In this document: one piece after another, positions 45,283-54,556 of the stretch
Layout of the letters: every line of letters starts with the position of its first letter
How positions within the stretch are numbered: the stretch's first letter is position 1
Assembly (NCBI GenBank): GCA_021780105.1
Contig: JAJXZJ010000053.1
Coordinates: 1-64,000, forward strand
Length of the DNA: 64,000 nucleotides
Origin: a bacterium
GTDB lineage: Bacteria; Verrucomicrobiota; Verrucomicrobiia; Limisphaerales; J093
Direction: 5' to 3'
Position numbers and translations under genes: made by a program
Notes under the pieces: model-generated
Database searches by the model: none
Told to the model about the DNA's origin: nothing
Seen by the model: only the letters and a program-made list of their open reading frames with translations

Positions 45283-47502
45283 TCACTTCACCCGCAGCAT
45301 GACGCAACCGTGCGGCGGCAACTCCGCGGCAAAGCGCGTTTGTTTGCCCAAGTCCTGCCGCCGCCAGAGATCGCGGACCTGATGCCGGCCGGAAAGTCCG
45401 AGTTGTTGAAAATCAAGACTGACCGTCGCGGCAGCCGGCACCACCCGCGGGTCGTGTGTGAAGACCAGAAAATGCACCGATGCGCCAGGACGGTTTTGCG
45501 ACACACCACTTCGGTCCAGCCCCGCCCGCGCCTTGAAACGCGTAAAACCAGGCGGCAGAGCATATTCTATGATCGAGGTGGAATGCGTCCCGATGCCGTC
45601 CGTGTAATCCTTTCCGCCGACGTTCAATGGACTGCCAGCGACGCTGCGGTCAAGTCTCACCGCCCCCCACCCTGCAGTCGCCGAGTTCCATTTGATTTGC
45701 GTCAGGTTGGTTTCGCCGGCTGGACCGGCAAGCCGCGGGTTCAGCCAGTCAGCGTGATCGCAATCATAGCCGTCGCCGCCGTCGTCCACCACCAGCCAAA
45801 GTTTTTTCGCCCCGGTGATGTCCAGATCCAGATCCACACTGTTTCCCGGGGTGTCGCGGTTGAGGAGCGGACTTTTGTAAAGCGCGCTGGATTCGTCAAA
45901 ATCCACGGATCGGCCGCGATTAAAAATGCCCGCCGCGTGCGAGCCGTCGTGCAGCGGCTTGGCCCAGATTTCAAAGCCATTTTTCGCGACGATCAGCTTT
46001 GCGGCGGCTCCGAGTGAATCTTGATCCACGGCGAGCACCTCCGGATTGGTGAGCAACGCCAGCGTCCACGCATCGTTGTCCGGCAAATTGGCGTCCACCA
46101 TCAACGGTGCCGGCAACAGGCACCAAAATGAGAGCAGCGTGAGCTGTTCGTCGCGCGTAAACGCGGTCCAGCGATCGCCACCGACGGACCGATGATTGAT
46201 AGACAGGTGTCCGAGGGGCAGCATGTCCGCGTCCGGCCAATGGCCGGGTCCGACGAACTTCTGCCAGCGCGCGGCGAGCGTGAACTCGTGGTCGAGCGAT
46301 TTCCAGTTGTCCCAAAAATCTCCCGAAACGCGCCAGAGATTGGCGTGCGTCATCATGTGCGCGGCCTCGGCAATCGGCGTTTCGCCGGGCGACGTGCTGA
46401 ACACGATGCTGCGCCCGCAACGGTCAATCGCGCGCCGGATCATTTCGATTTCGGCCTTATGATACGGACTGGATAAGTCGTCCACCTTGATGTAGTCCAC
46501 GCCCCACCCCGCCCACAGCCGGGCGCACGAGTCATACCACGCCTGGCCGGCGGCATTGTTGGTGACGCCGAACATGTCGGGGCACCAATCGCATCGGTCG
46601 TTGGTATCAGCGGCGTCGGCCGCCGTGAAACGGGAACCTTCGATGGGCAGGTTCGCCTTGACGGAGTTGCGCGGAATGCCCCGCATGACGTGGATGCCGA
46701 ATTTCAAACCCATCGCATGAATGGTGTCGGCCAGCGACTTGAAACCCGCGCCGTCCGTGGCGGAGGGGAAGCGATTCGGCGCCGGCAGCAACCGGCCAAA
46801 TTGATCGGCGGCCAGCGGCGCGTTGGCGCGGGCGTTGCGGTTGTTGTCGTGCGCGCCGGGATCGGACCAGCAATAATCCACGACGATCGTGTCCCAGCCG
46901 AACGGCTGCATTTTTTCCGCCATATAACGGGCGTTCGCCAGCACTTCGGATTCGACGACGTTGTCGCCGAAGGCGTCGTAACTGTTCCAGCCCAGCGGCG
47001 GCGTGAGCGCGAGCGTGTCGCCGCAAACGATTCTGAAATCCGCCTCCGCCTTGCCGACCGCGTTCTCAGCCATCACGCGGAACCGGTATTTGCCCGGCCG
47101 CGCCAATGAGCCGGCGATGATTCCGGAATGCGCATCGAGCTTCAGTCCGGCGGGCAAATGCCGGGCGACAAAGCGCATCGGCTGCTGGCCGGTGACCGCC
47201 AGCGATTGCAGCAGCGGCGTGCGCGGCCAGACGCCGAACACCTGCGCGCCGTGAAATTGCGGCGCGGCTTCCGCGCGCACGGCGGCCACGATCGCCGTTT
47301 CGCGCGCCGTGAGATTGGTGTCAGGCGGAACGACCTCTGCGGACGAAACGCGCACCGCCACACACAACCCGGCCAGGACGCCGACGAACCGCCTTCCGCC
47401 AACAGCCCGGCCTTGCCGGCATGGCCTCCCCGCACATAACGACGGTGCCTCCCAACTCTCCTCGTCGCCGCTGCGTTGCGAAATCGAAACCTGGGTGGTC
47501 AT
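45283..47502 (-). CDS. alpha-galactosidase-like glycoside hydrolase family 27 with NPCBM domain
   Basis: 739 residues from the ATG at 47502. A hydrophobic stretch (FVGVLAGLCVAVRVSSA) begins only about 40 residues in, so the true start may be later and non-ATG. An Ig-like/putative cadherin-type region (about 100-170) precedes the GH27 barrel: TPPLGWNSYDAFGDN, WDTIVVDYCWSD, nucleophile in VDYIKVDDLSSPYH and acid/base in VSGDFWDNW. The C-terminal approximately 170 residues resemble NPCBM (YTDGIGTHSTSIIEYALP). Cleaves alpha-linked galactose or arabinopyranose in the periplasm or outside. Confidence 0.85.
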   Translation of the reverse strand: MTTQVSISQRSGDEESWEAPSLCAGRPCRQGRAVGGRRFVGVLAGLCVAVRVSSAEVVPPDTNLTARETAIVAAVRAEAAPQFHGAQVFGVWPRTPLLQSLAVTGQQPMRFVARHLPAGLKLDAHSGIIAGSLARPGKYRFRVMAENAVGKAEADFRIVCGDTLALTPPLGWNSYDAFGDNVVESEVLANARYMAEKMQPFGWDTIVVDYCWSDPGAHDNNRNARANAPLAADQFGRLLPAPNRFPSATDGAGFKSLADTIHAMGLKFGIHVMRGIPRNSVKANLPIEGSRFTAADAADTNDRCDWCPDMFGVTNNAAGQAWYDSCARLWAGWGVDYIKVDDLSSPYHKAEIEMIRRAIDRCGRSIVFSTSPGETPIAEAAHMMTHANLWRVSGDFWDNWKSLDHEFTLAARWQKFVGPGHWPDADMLPLGHLSINHRSVGGDRWTAFTRDEQLTLLSFWCLLPAPLMVDANLPDNDAWTLALLTNPEVLAVDQDSLGAAAKLIVAKNGFEIWAKPLHDGSHAAGIFNRGRSVDFDESSALYKSPLLNRDTPGNSVDLDLDITGAKKLWLVVDDGGDGYDCDHADWLNPRLAGPAGETNLTQIKWNSATAGWGAVRLDRSVAGSPLNVGGKDYTDGIGTHSTSIIEYALPPGFTRFKARAGLDRSGVSQNRPGASVHFLVFTHDPRVVPAAATVSLDFQQLGLSGRHQVRDLWRRQDLGKQTRFAAELPPHGCVMLRVK

Positions 47503-47683
47503 GCACCCATCGTTGGTTTGGGAACGGCCGGCCGTCAAGCCGCGATTCCCGAGGCTGCGGGAAGCTGACTTGCCAGCCACGTAGGCTTGAGTCGCCAGGC
47601 AGCGTTTCCGCCGATCCGGCAGGAAACCCACCGGGCGCTTTACCCGCTCGCCGCCACCGGACGACGAGCGCGTTCCACGCCGG

Positions 47684-48412
47684 TCAATACTGCTTGATCC
47701 GGATGTCTTTGAACTGAACCATCATCGGCGGGCCGGCGTGGAGCTGGAGCGCGAGGATGCCGGTCTTCGCCGCCTTGGATGCCTGGTCGTCGGTCACGTC
47801 CACCGTCACGCGGCCGTTGATGATGTGCGTCAGGTGGTTGCCGCGGGCGATGATGACGTAGTCGTTCCAGTCCTCTTTCTTGATCAGCGCCTGGATTTCC
47901 GCAGACTCACCCATCGTGCCGATCACGCGAAGCTTGCCGTCCGGCTCGATGTCCACCATCTGGCCGCGCTGGGCGAGGATGCCGCGGCCGCGTTCCTCAT
48001 ACAGAATGCCCGTGTAGGTCGGCCCCGCCTCCATGTCCGCCTGGTAGCCGCCCACGACCCAATAGCTGGGATCGAAAATCTTGCTGCGATACTGGACGCC
48101 GGAGTTGGCGAAGCCGTCCGCGCTGCCGGGCACCAGTTTGAAGGAGCACCGCAGCTCGAAGTCCCCCACCGTGCCGCCCTTCCAGATCAGGAACGTGTTG
48201 CTCTTGGCGGGATGCTCCTTGCTCGTTTTGCCGGTGATCGCGCCGTCCTGCACCGACCACAGCGTCGGCTCGCCTTCCCAGCCGGTGAGGTCCGTGCCGT
48301 TGAAAAGGCTGGTGAAACCGGGTTCGACATCGGCGGCAAACAGCGCGGGCACGGTCAACAACGCGCCCAGAATCAAGGCGCCGAGACGGGGAAAGGTGGA
48401 AGTCGTTTTCAT
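47684..48412 (-). CDS. DUF1080 (3-keto-disaccharide hydrolase-like) secreted protein
   Basis: 242 residues with a signal peptide ending near ALFAAD (residue 27). The DUF1080 LamG-like fold is clear: FTSLFNGTDLTGWEG, FELRCSFKLVPGSADG, NSGVQYRS and DWNDYVIIARGNHLTHIING. Members are abundant in Verrucomicrobia, Planctomycetes and Bacteroidetes, and some hydrolyse 3-keto-glycosides. It sits upstream of the GH27 gene on the same strand, with a 181-base gap without other features. Confidence 0.88.
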   Translation of the reverse strand: MKTTSTFPRLGALILGALLTVPALFAADVEPGFTSLFNGTDLTGWEGEPTLWSVQDGAITGKTSKEHPAKSNTFLIWKGGTVGDFELRCSFKLVPGSADGFANSGVQYRSKIFDPSYWVVGGYQADMEAGPTYTGILYEERGRGILAQRGQMVDIEPDGKLRVIGTMGESAEIQALIKKEDWNDYVIIARGNHLTHIINGRVTVDVTDDQASKAAKTGILALQLHAGPPMMVQFKDIRIKQY

Positions 48413-48542
48413 GGTGAATTACGTCATTTCTTGGTCAACGCGCGGAGGCTAGCACCGCCGGCGGAGCGGCACAACGAGTTTTCTTCCGAAGGCCGCTGTC
48501 CGGGCGCAATTTGACACTGCCGCCCGGCAATGCCCGAAAACG

Positions 48543-48636
48543 GGAGCGCTGGCTTCCAGCCGGCTTGGGACCGTGTCGCGAACGGCACGTTCCGATGAAC
48601 CGAGCACCGCGCAAGCCGGCTGGAAGCCGGCGCTCC
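48543..48636. repeat. REP-like long inverted repeat
   Basis: Arms 48543-48566 and 48613-48636 are complementary over 24 bases with a single G-U wobble and a 46-base loop. The core word GGCTTCCAGCCGG/CCGGCTGGAAGCC has REP/REPIN character, and a shortened relative (AAAGCCGGCTGAAGTCCGG) follows the DUF2127 gene near 51150. The gap 48413-48758 contains this element and no gene; it may act as a bidirectional terminator between the DUF1080 and glyS promoters or be a mobile REPIN. Confidence 0.7.
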
Positions 48637-48758
48637 GACGGTCGTGTCAGGTTGCGCCCCCATACCCGACGGTGGCGCGGCGGCGCTCCGGGCGGGCCTT
48701 TCGCCGGCCGCGGCTTCCTTGACAGCCGGGGCGCGGCTCGCCGACACTGCGCGTCCTT

Positions 48759-50660
48759 ATGGCCGAGCCAAAAACAAACGAGTTGATGGAGAAGATCGTC
48801 TCCCTGTGCAAGCGCCGTGGCTTCATTTTCCAGTCGTCGGAAATCTACGGCGGCATCAACGGATTTTGGGACTACGGCCCGCTGGGCGCCGAGCTGAAGC
48901 GTAACGTCAAGGATGCTTGGTGGCGCACGATGGTCCACCAGCGGGACGACGTGGCCGGCCTCGAAGCGACCATCATCATGCACCCGCAAATCTGGAAGGC
49001 GTCGGGGCATGTGGATACGTTCGCCGATTTGATGCGGGAATGCCCGCTTACGAAAAAACGTGTCAGAGCCGATCAGGTTGAACCGCAAAGCGGAGTCGTC
49101 TACGCGTGGAGTGGTGCGGTCAGCGGTGGACCAGACCCCAGCAATCCTAACGCAGTGACGATGAGTCACCTCGCACATGAGGCCATCAAGGAAGGTCAGG
49201 CCACAAAGGAAGAACTTAAGACGTTCGTCGAAGACACAACTACCGTCTATGATGAATCGCCAGAACCGTTTGAGGTATTGGTTGCTCAGGGTAAACCAGC
49301 GGAGTCCGCTCGGAAGCAAGCTATAAAGTTCTACGAGCAACGGGGAATCACTCAGCCGCAACTCAAAGGTGAGAGAGCTTACACCGTTTCCGATTCAATC
49401 GACTTCCACCCTGAGAGTGGTGTAAAACTCACTGATCCCCGCCCGTTCAACCTGATGTTCAAGACCTATGTCGGACCCGTGGCCGACGAGGACAGCGTGG
49501 CTTACCTGCGGCCGGAAACCGCGCAGGCGATTTTCGCGCAGTTCAAGAACGTGCTCGAAACCTCGCGGCAGAAGGTGCCGTTCGGCATCGCCCAAACGGG
49601 CAAGGCGTTCCGCAACGAGGTCACGCCCCGCAACTTCACCTTCCGCTCGCGCGAGTTCGAGCAGATGGAGCTGGAGTTTTTCATCAAGCCGGACGAGGCC
49701 ATCGAGGCGCTTTGCGGCCGCGTCGCCCGCGTGGCGGACCTCGACTTCAGCCAGCCCGGCATCGAGCCGCAGCCGGACTGGGGCTGGGAAGTCTGGCATA
49801 AATACTGGGTCGAGCAGCGGATCAAATTCTACGAGGACATCGGCCTGCCGCGGACGACGCTGGAGGAATACTGGCAGAAGGCGGAGGAGCTGGCGCATTA
49901 CGCGCGGGCCTGCGTGGACATCCTGTTCAAGTTCCCCTTCGGCACGCAGGAACTGGAGGGCATCGCGGCGCGGAGCGACTTCGACCTTTCGCAGCACCAG
50001 CGGTTCGCCGGCAAGCCGATGACGGTCTTCGACGAGGAGTTGAAGAACGCCTGGGCGAAGCTCGACAAGGCGAAGCAGGACGAGCTTTGGCGGCGGTATT
50101 TTGAAAACCGGCGGAAGTACCTGACGAAAATGGCGAAGCCGGACGAGAAGCAGGAGCAGATTGACAACCAGGCACGCGCCGACGCCGACAGCCTGGCCAA
50201 GGGCTGGTACGTGCCGCACGTCATCGAACCGTCGGCCGGCGTGGACCGGCTGATCCTGGCGTTGATCGCAAACGCCTACGCCGAGGAGCAGACGACCGAC
50301 GAGAAGGGCAAGGCGGAAACGCGCGTCGTGATGCGGTTCCATCCGCGCATCGCGCCGGTGAAGGTGGGCGTGTTCCCGTTGCTCAAGAACAAGCCAGAGC
50401 TGGTCAAGAAGGCGCGCGAGGTGCGCGACCTGCTGCGGCCGCATTTGACGGTGTTTTACGACGAGGCCGGCGCCATCGGCCGGCGCTACCGCCGGCAGGA
50501 CGAAGCGGGCACGCCGTTCGGCGTGACGATTGACTTCGACACGCTGGGCGAAAAACCGGAACTGCTCGACACCGTGACGCTGCGCGAGCGCGATTCCATG
50601 CAGCAGACGCGGGTGAAGATCAGCGAACTGCTACCGCGGCTGCTGGAGAAAATTCGCTAG
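48759..50660 (+). CDS. glyS: glycyl-tRNA synthetase, single-chain eukaryote/archaea-type class II
   Basis: 633 residues. N-terminal KRRGFIFQSSEIYGG and NGFWDYGPLGAELKRNV are the GlyRS motif 1 region; AYLRPETAQAIFAQFKNV and FGIAQTGKAFRNEVTPRNFTFRSREF are motif 2. Motif 3 lies at IEPSAGVDRLILALI, followed by the anticodon-binding domain (PVKVGVFPLLKN). Attaches Gly to tRNA-Gly. Odd: codons for about residues 92-228 (49030-49440) use third-position A/T freely, while the rest is about 85-90 % GC3 by hand count of samples. This insert has no Cys pair for zinc. Confidence 0.95.
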   Translation: MAEPKTNELMEKIVSLCKRRGFIFQSSEIYGGINGFWDYGPLGAELKRNVKDAWWRTMVHQRDDVAGLEATIIMHPQIWKASGHVDTFADLMRECPLTKKRVRADQVEPQSGVVYAWSGAVSGGPDPSNPNAVTMSHLAHEAIKEGQATKEELKTFVEDTTTVYDESPEPFEVLVAQGKPAESARKQAIKFYEQRGITQPQLKGERAYTVSDSIDFHPESGVKLTDPRPFNLMFKTYVGPVADEDSVAYLRPETAQAIFAQFKNVLETSRQKVPFGIAQTGKAFRNEVTPRNFTFRSREFEQMELEFFIKPDEAIEALCGRVARVADLDFSQPGIEPQPDWGWEVWHKYWVEQRIKFYEDIGLPRTTLEEYWQKAEELAHYARACVDILFKFPFGTQELEGIAARSDFDLSQHQRFAGKPMTVFDEELKNAWAKLDKAKQDELWRRYFENRRKYLTKMAKPDEKQEQIDNQARADADSLAKGWYVPHVIEPSAGVDRLILALIANAYAEEQTTDEKGKAETRVVMRFHPRIAPVKVGVFPLLKNKPELVKKAREVRDLLRPHLTVFYDEAGAIGRRYRRQDEAGTPFGVTIDFDTLGEKPELLDTVTLRERDSMQQTRVKISELLPRLLEKIR

Positions 50661-51161
50661 ATGGCTGAAACCGCGAAACCCGCGCTGCTGAAGCGCCGTG
50701 CGCCCGGCCTTTACACCGTCATCCTCGTCAAGCTGGGCAAGGCGCTGCTGTTGCTGGGGCTGGCGGTGGGCGCCTACAGCCTGCTGGGCGAGAATTTGAA
50801 GACGCAATTGGAGGAACTGCTGCGGCATCTGCGCCAGGACCCGGAGCAGCGGTTCTGGGCGCTATTGGGCGAGAGGCTCGATCTGGTCACGTCCGCGCAC
50901 CTGCGCTCCATCGCGTCCGGCACGCTGCTTTACAGCCTGCTGTTGTTCACGGAAAGCTTCGGCCTGATGCGGCGGACGTGGTGGGCGGGCTGGCTGGCCA
51001 TCGGCGAGACGGCGTTCTTCATTCCGGTGGAGGTGGCCGGTTTGGTGCAGCATTTCCGGGCCGGCGTGCTCGTGATTCTGGTGATCAACGTCCTCATCGT
51101 CTGGTATCTGACCGCCAACCGGAAACGCCTCTTCCGGCCGCATCACCCGAAAGCCGGCTGA
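50661..51161 (+). CDS. DUF2127 family membrane protein
   Basis: 166 residues starting immediately after the glyS stop. Three to four membrane helices (VKLGKALLLLGLAVGAYSLL, IASGTLLYSLLLFTESFGLM, VLVILVINVLIVWYL) with the DUF2127 stretch WAGWLAIGETAFFIPVEV. Function unknown. Probably co-transcribed with glyS. Confidence 0.8.
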   Translation: MAETAKPALLKRRAPGLYTVILVKLGKALLLLGLAVGAYSLLGENLKTQLEELLRHLRQDPEQRFWALLGERLDLVTSAHLRSIASGTLLYSLLLFTESFGLMRRTWWAGWLAIGETAFFIPVEVAGLVQHFRAGVLVILVINVLIVWYLTANRKRLFRPHHPKAG

Positions 51162-51250
51162 AGTCCGGCCCGCCGGCAACGGCACGGGCGCTTTGATCGT
51201 GGCGGCCCGCCGGGCGACGTGGTAGAAGTGGGTCAACTGCTTGACCGACC

Positions 51251-53149
51251 ATGAAACGTTTCGGCTTGGTTCTTTGCGCAACGTTGCTGCTCGCGGCGCA
51301 CACTTGGGGCGACGGCCAGCTCTACCGGCTCGTGCGCGGCAGCACGCTGACCGTCATCACGACCGACACGAACGCCGTTCCGCCGGCGCCGGTCACCACC
51401 ACGAACACCGTGCCGATGGAAGGGACGTTTGTCCTGACATCGGTCGTGGGGCCGTTGGACTGGAGTACCTATCAGATTTCCGATCTACAACTGGACACGC
51501 CCAACGCGCAGGTACCGGGGCTGGTGATCAGCGGCAACGGCACGTATCGCTGGGGCGGACGCACACTGCCGCCGCAACAGCAAATGACGTTGAACACGTT
51601 CATCCCGCTCTGGGGCAGCGCGGTTTTGCAGGCGGACGCGCAACCCGTCGTCCGCGACTGGCCGGGCATTGACATCACGCTGGAAGGCGACGTGATTTCC
51701 AACGGCCTCACGACGCCATCGCGGCATCTGGAGTTGCACCTGATCGCGCTGCCGGAGCTTCAGCGCTGGCACTACCGGCTGCTCGAAGGCAGCACGCTGC
51801 TGGACGATTGCCCGGTGTGCGACCACCTCTCGTTGCCGCAACCGCTGCGCGGCAGCTTCGATCTCGTGCTCGTCACCGCCGGGCCGCTCACCACCTCGTA
51901 TCACTTGTTCAACGTCAACTGCCAGGTTGGTTCTGGCGCGAACGGTTCCTATCGCGTCAGCGGCGAAGGCGATTATTCGGCCAGCGGGGAAGTTGCCTTG
52001 ATGCAAAAGCTGACGATGAACCTCGACATCACGCACAACGGTGCGACCAAGACCACCGGCTTCACCAACGTCGTCGGCCCGCCAGGCCGGCTCTGGCCGA
52101 TGCTGGCCGTGGATGTGGACGAGACAAACGGCACGCCGGCGCAGTTTTACCATTTGCAGCTTCGCGCCGCGCCGTTGCAGGAAATCTGGTTCACCACGAC
52201 CGCCGGCATGACGCCGGATGCGTTCTTGCTGACCAACCGCCTCACCGGCGGCGACGTGCTGTCGGACCGCGGCGGCGTGGTGAAGTGGCGCACGAACATG
52301 TTAAGCCGGCTCGGTCTGCCGCCGGCCACGGCGGCGAAGATCGGCCTGACTGCGTTCGAGCTGGCGCCCGGCAGCACGGCGTTGTTCTCGCTCGCGGACA
52401 ACGCCAGCAGCTCGACGCTCGGCGCGTTGCAGGAGGGGGATTTGCTTTCGGAAAACGGTGCGATCGTGAAGCGGAACCAGGATTTGACCGCGAAGTTCGG
52501 CCTGATGCCGATGGTGCCTGACGCCGGTCTGGACGCGGTGCAGGTGCTCGACAGCGGGGAAATTCTCTTTTCCATCCGGCAGGACCAGTTTTCCGAACGC
52601 CAGGGCGTCACGCTGGGTCACGGCGACCTCCTTTCCGACCAGGGCGCGATCCGCCGCACGAACGCCAGTTTGCTGGCAAAATTCAGCCCGGACCAACCGG
52701 GGCATGATTACGGGCTGGATGCGTTTTACGTCTGGCCCAGCGGCGAGGTGTGGTTCTCCACGGAGGAAGGGTTTAACGACAAGGTGCTCGGGCCGATCAG
52801 CGACGGCGACCTGCTCAGCGACCAGGGTTACATCGTGTTCCGCAACCTGGAACTGGTGAGTTGGTTTCAGCCGCTGGAGGATTTGGCGAACTTTGGCCTG
52901 CGCGGCCTGTTCGTGGTTACAGACGCACGACCGCCGCTGATGGCGCCAAAGTTATTCGGCCAGTTGGATGCCACGGGCAGTCATCCGCAGTTGAGTTGGA
53001 CGGCGCCAGGACGTTGTTTCGAAATCGAAATCGCTTTCCGCGCTGGTGGTCCCTTCCAACCCAACAGCCGTATTCTGACGGGCACAAACTGGACGGGTCC
53101 TTACTCGCTGTGGAAGGCGCCGTGGTTTTTCCGCCTGCGGCAGTGGTGA
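51251..53149 (+). CDS. secreted repeat protein of unknown function
   Basis: 632 residues, signal peptide of about 20 residues. Two related domains lie at the N-terminus (about 24-150 and 175-275), each opening with YRLVRGSTL or YRLLEGSTL and containing GTFVLTSVVGPL or GSFDLVLVTAGPL. Then about four repeats of 60-65 residues follow, each built around GDLLSDQGAIVxRN, GLDAxxV and GExxFS (for example near 330, 395, 460 and 520). The C-terminal approximately 60 residues resemble the short beta domain ending in ITGTNW seen in Verrucomicrobia. I do not recognise the family. Possibly an extracellular adhesin or sensor-like scaffold. Confidence 0.7.
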   Translation: MKRFGLVLCATLLLAAHTWGDGQLYRLVRGSTLTVITTDTNAVPPAPVTTTNTVPMEGTFVLTSVVGPLDWSTYQISDLQLDTPNAQVPGLVISGNGTYRWGGRTLPPQQQMTLNTFIPLWGSAVLQADAQPVVRDWPGIDITLEGDVISNGLTTPSRHLELHLIALPELQRWHYRLLEGSTLLDDCPVCDHLSLPQPLRGSFDLVLVTAGPLTTSYHLFNVNCQVGSGANGSYRVSGEGDYSASGEVALMQKLTMNLDITHNGATKTTGFTNVVGPPGRLWPMLAVDVDETNGTPAQFYHLQLRAAPLQEIWFTTTAGMTPDAFLLTNRLTGGDVLSDRGGVVKWRTNMLSRLGLPPATAAKIGLTAFELAPGSTALFSLADNASSSTLGALQEGDLLSENGAIVKRNQDLTAKFGLMPMVPDAGLDAVQVLDSGEILFSIRQDQFSERQGVTLGHGDLLSDQGAIRRTNASLLAKFSPDQPGHDYGLDAFYVWPSGEVWFSTEEGFNDKVLGPISDGDLLSDQGYIVFRNLELVSWFQPLEDLANFGLRGLFVVTDARPPLMAPKLFGQLDATGSHPQLSWTAPGRCFEIEIAFRAGGPFQPNSRILTGTNWTGPYSLWKAPWFFRLRQW

Positions 53150-53152
53150 GGC

Positions 53153-54370
53153 TCAGCCGAGGAAGGCGGTGTGGACGGACTGCGCGGCGAGTTCCGCGCG
53201 GGCGCCGTCAATGGCCACGGAGATTTTGATCTCGCTGGTGGAAATCATGTCAATGTTCACGCCGGCCTTCGCGAGCGTTTCAAACATCTTCGCCGCGACG
53301 CCGGAGTGGCTGCGCATGCCAACGCCGACGATGGACAGCTTGGCAATCTTCTCGTTGACCAGCAGTTGCCGGTAACCCGCTTCGCCCTGCAGGCCGGTGA
53401 TCACCTTCTGCGCCTTGGCGAGGTCCGGCTTGTCCACGGTGAAGGAAAGGTCGGTGGTGGGCGCGCCGTCGCCGTGGCTGATGTTCTGCACGATCATGTC
53501 CACGTTGATGGCGGCGTCGGCCAGCGCCTTGAACACGCGGGCGGCCACGCCAGGACGGTCGGGCACGCCGGTGAGGGTGAACTTGGCCTGGTTGCGGTCG
53601 AGGGACACGCCGCGGATCACGACGTCCTCCATGCTCCGGGTTTCTTCTTTCACAATCGTTCCTGGGTGGTCGTTCATGCTGGAGCGGACTTCAAAAATGA
53701 CGCCGAACTTTTTGGCGAATTCCACCGAGCGGAGCTGCATCACCTTCGCGCCGGCCCCGGCCAGCTCAAGCAGCTCGTCGTAGGAAATTTCATCCAGCTT
53801 GCGGGCGGTGGGCACCACGCGCGGGTCGGCGGTGTAAACGCCGTCCACGTCCGTGTAAATCTGGCAGAGGTCGGCCTTCAGCGCCGACGCCAGCGCAATG
53901 GCCGTCAGATCCGAGCCGCCCCGGCCCAGCGTGGTGATCTGGCCCTCCGGCGTCTGGCCCTGGAAACCGGCGACGATGACCACGTGCCCGCTGTCGAGCC
54001 AGGCGTGGACCTGCTTCGGCGTGATGTGCTGAATCTTCGCCTTGGTGTGGACGCCGTCGGTGGTGATGCCGGCCTGCGCACCGGTGAGCGACACCGCCGC
54101 CACGCCGATCGCCTGGAGCGCGATGGCGGTCAACGCGATGGTCTGCTGCTCGCCGGTGGCCAGGAGCATGTCCATCTCCCGCTCGGCGGGCAGCGGGGTG
54201 ATGTCCTTGGCGAGCCGGATGAGCTGGTCGGTAACGCCGCTCATGGCGGAAACGACGACGACGAGCCGGTCGCCACGGGCGCGGTGTTGCGCCACGCGGG
54301 CGGCGACGTTCTTGATGCGTTCGGGGCTGCCAACCGAGGTGCCGCCGAATTTCTGGACAATCAGGGCCAT
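53153..54370 (-). CDS. lysC: aspartate kinase
   Basis: 405 residues from the ATG at 54370; the frame extends far upstream, opposite the divergent regulator gene, without support. KFGGTSVGS at about 6-14, the substrate/ATP loop TTLGRGGSDLTAIALA, VYTADPRVV, and two C-terminal ACT domains (about 265-405) that normally bind Lys/Thr. It makes aspartyl phosphate for Lys, Met, Thr and diaminopimelate. Stop lies 3 bases from the convergent repeat-protein gene. Confidence 0.95.
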   Translation of the reverse strand: MALIVQKFGGTSVGSPERIKNVAARVAQHRARGDRLVVVVSAMSGVTDQLIRLAKDITPLPAEREMDMLLATGEQQTIALTAIALQAIGVAAVSLTGAQAGITTDGVHTKAKIQHITPKQVHAWLDSGHVVIVAGFQGQTPEGQITTLGRGGSDLTAIALASALKADLCQIYTDVDGVYTADPRVVPTARKLDEISYDELLELAGAGAKVMQLRSVEFAKKFGVIFEVRSSMNDHPGTIVKEETRSMEDVVIRGVSLDRNQAKFTLTGVPDRPGVAARVFKALADAAINVDMIVQNISHGDGAPTTDLSFTVDKPDLAKAQKVITGLQGEAGYRQLLVNEKIAKLSIVGVGMRSHSGVAAKMFETLAKAGVNIDMISTSEIKISVAIDGARAELAAQSVHTAFLG

Positions 54371-54381
54371 GCTGGTGTTGC

Positions 54382-54406
54382 GGCCGGCAACCGCCGGTTG
54401 CCGGCC
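54382..54406. promoter_or_regulatory. inverted repeat between lysC and the sigma-54 activator gene
   Basis: Perfect 11-base arms (GGCCGGCAACC at 54382-54392 and its complement at 54396-54406) with a 3-base loop, 12 bases upstream of the lysC ATG. Further along, GTTTTCCCGCCG occurs twice (54462-54473 and 54489-54500). Either could be an operator for the divergent promoters in 54371-54556; no function is proven. Confidence 0.4.
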
Positions 54407-54556
54407 GGGGCGAGAGTGTAGGCAAACCGTCCGGCTTTGCAACGCCGGGAATCCGCCGCCGGTTTTCCCGCCGCCCGGCGCGGCGCCCGTTTTCCCGCCG
54501 GCGGGCAAATTCCGGGTGTTCATTGCGCCGCGTTTCTGCTTCACTGGCGCCCGCCG

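Noticed and set aside
49030..49440. Intein in glyS
   Set aside because: No Cys or Ser at the left border, no His-Asn at the right border and no homing endonuclease motif. The segment is too short and reads as part of GlyRS.
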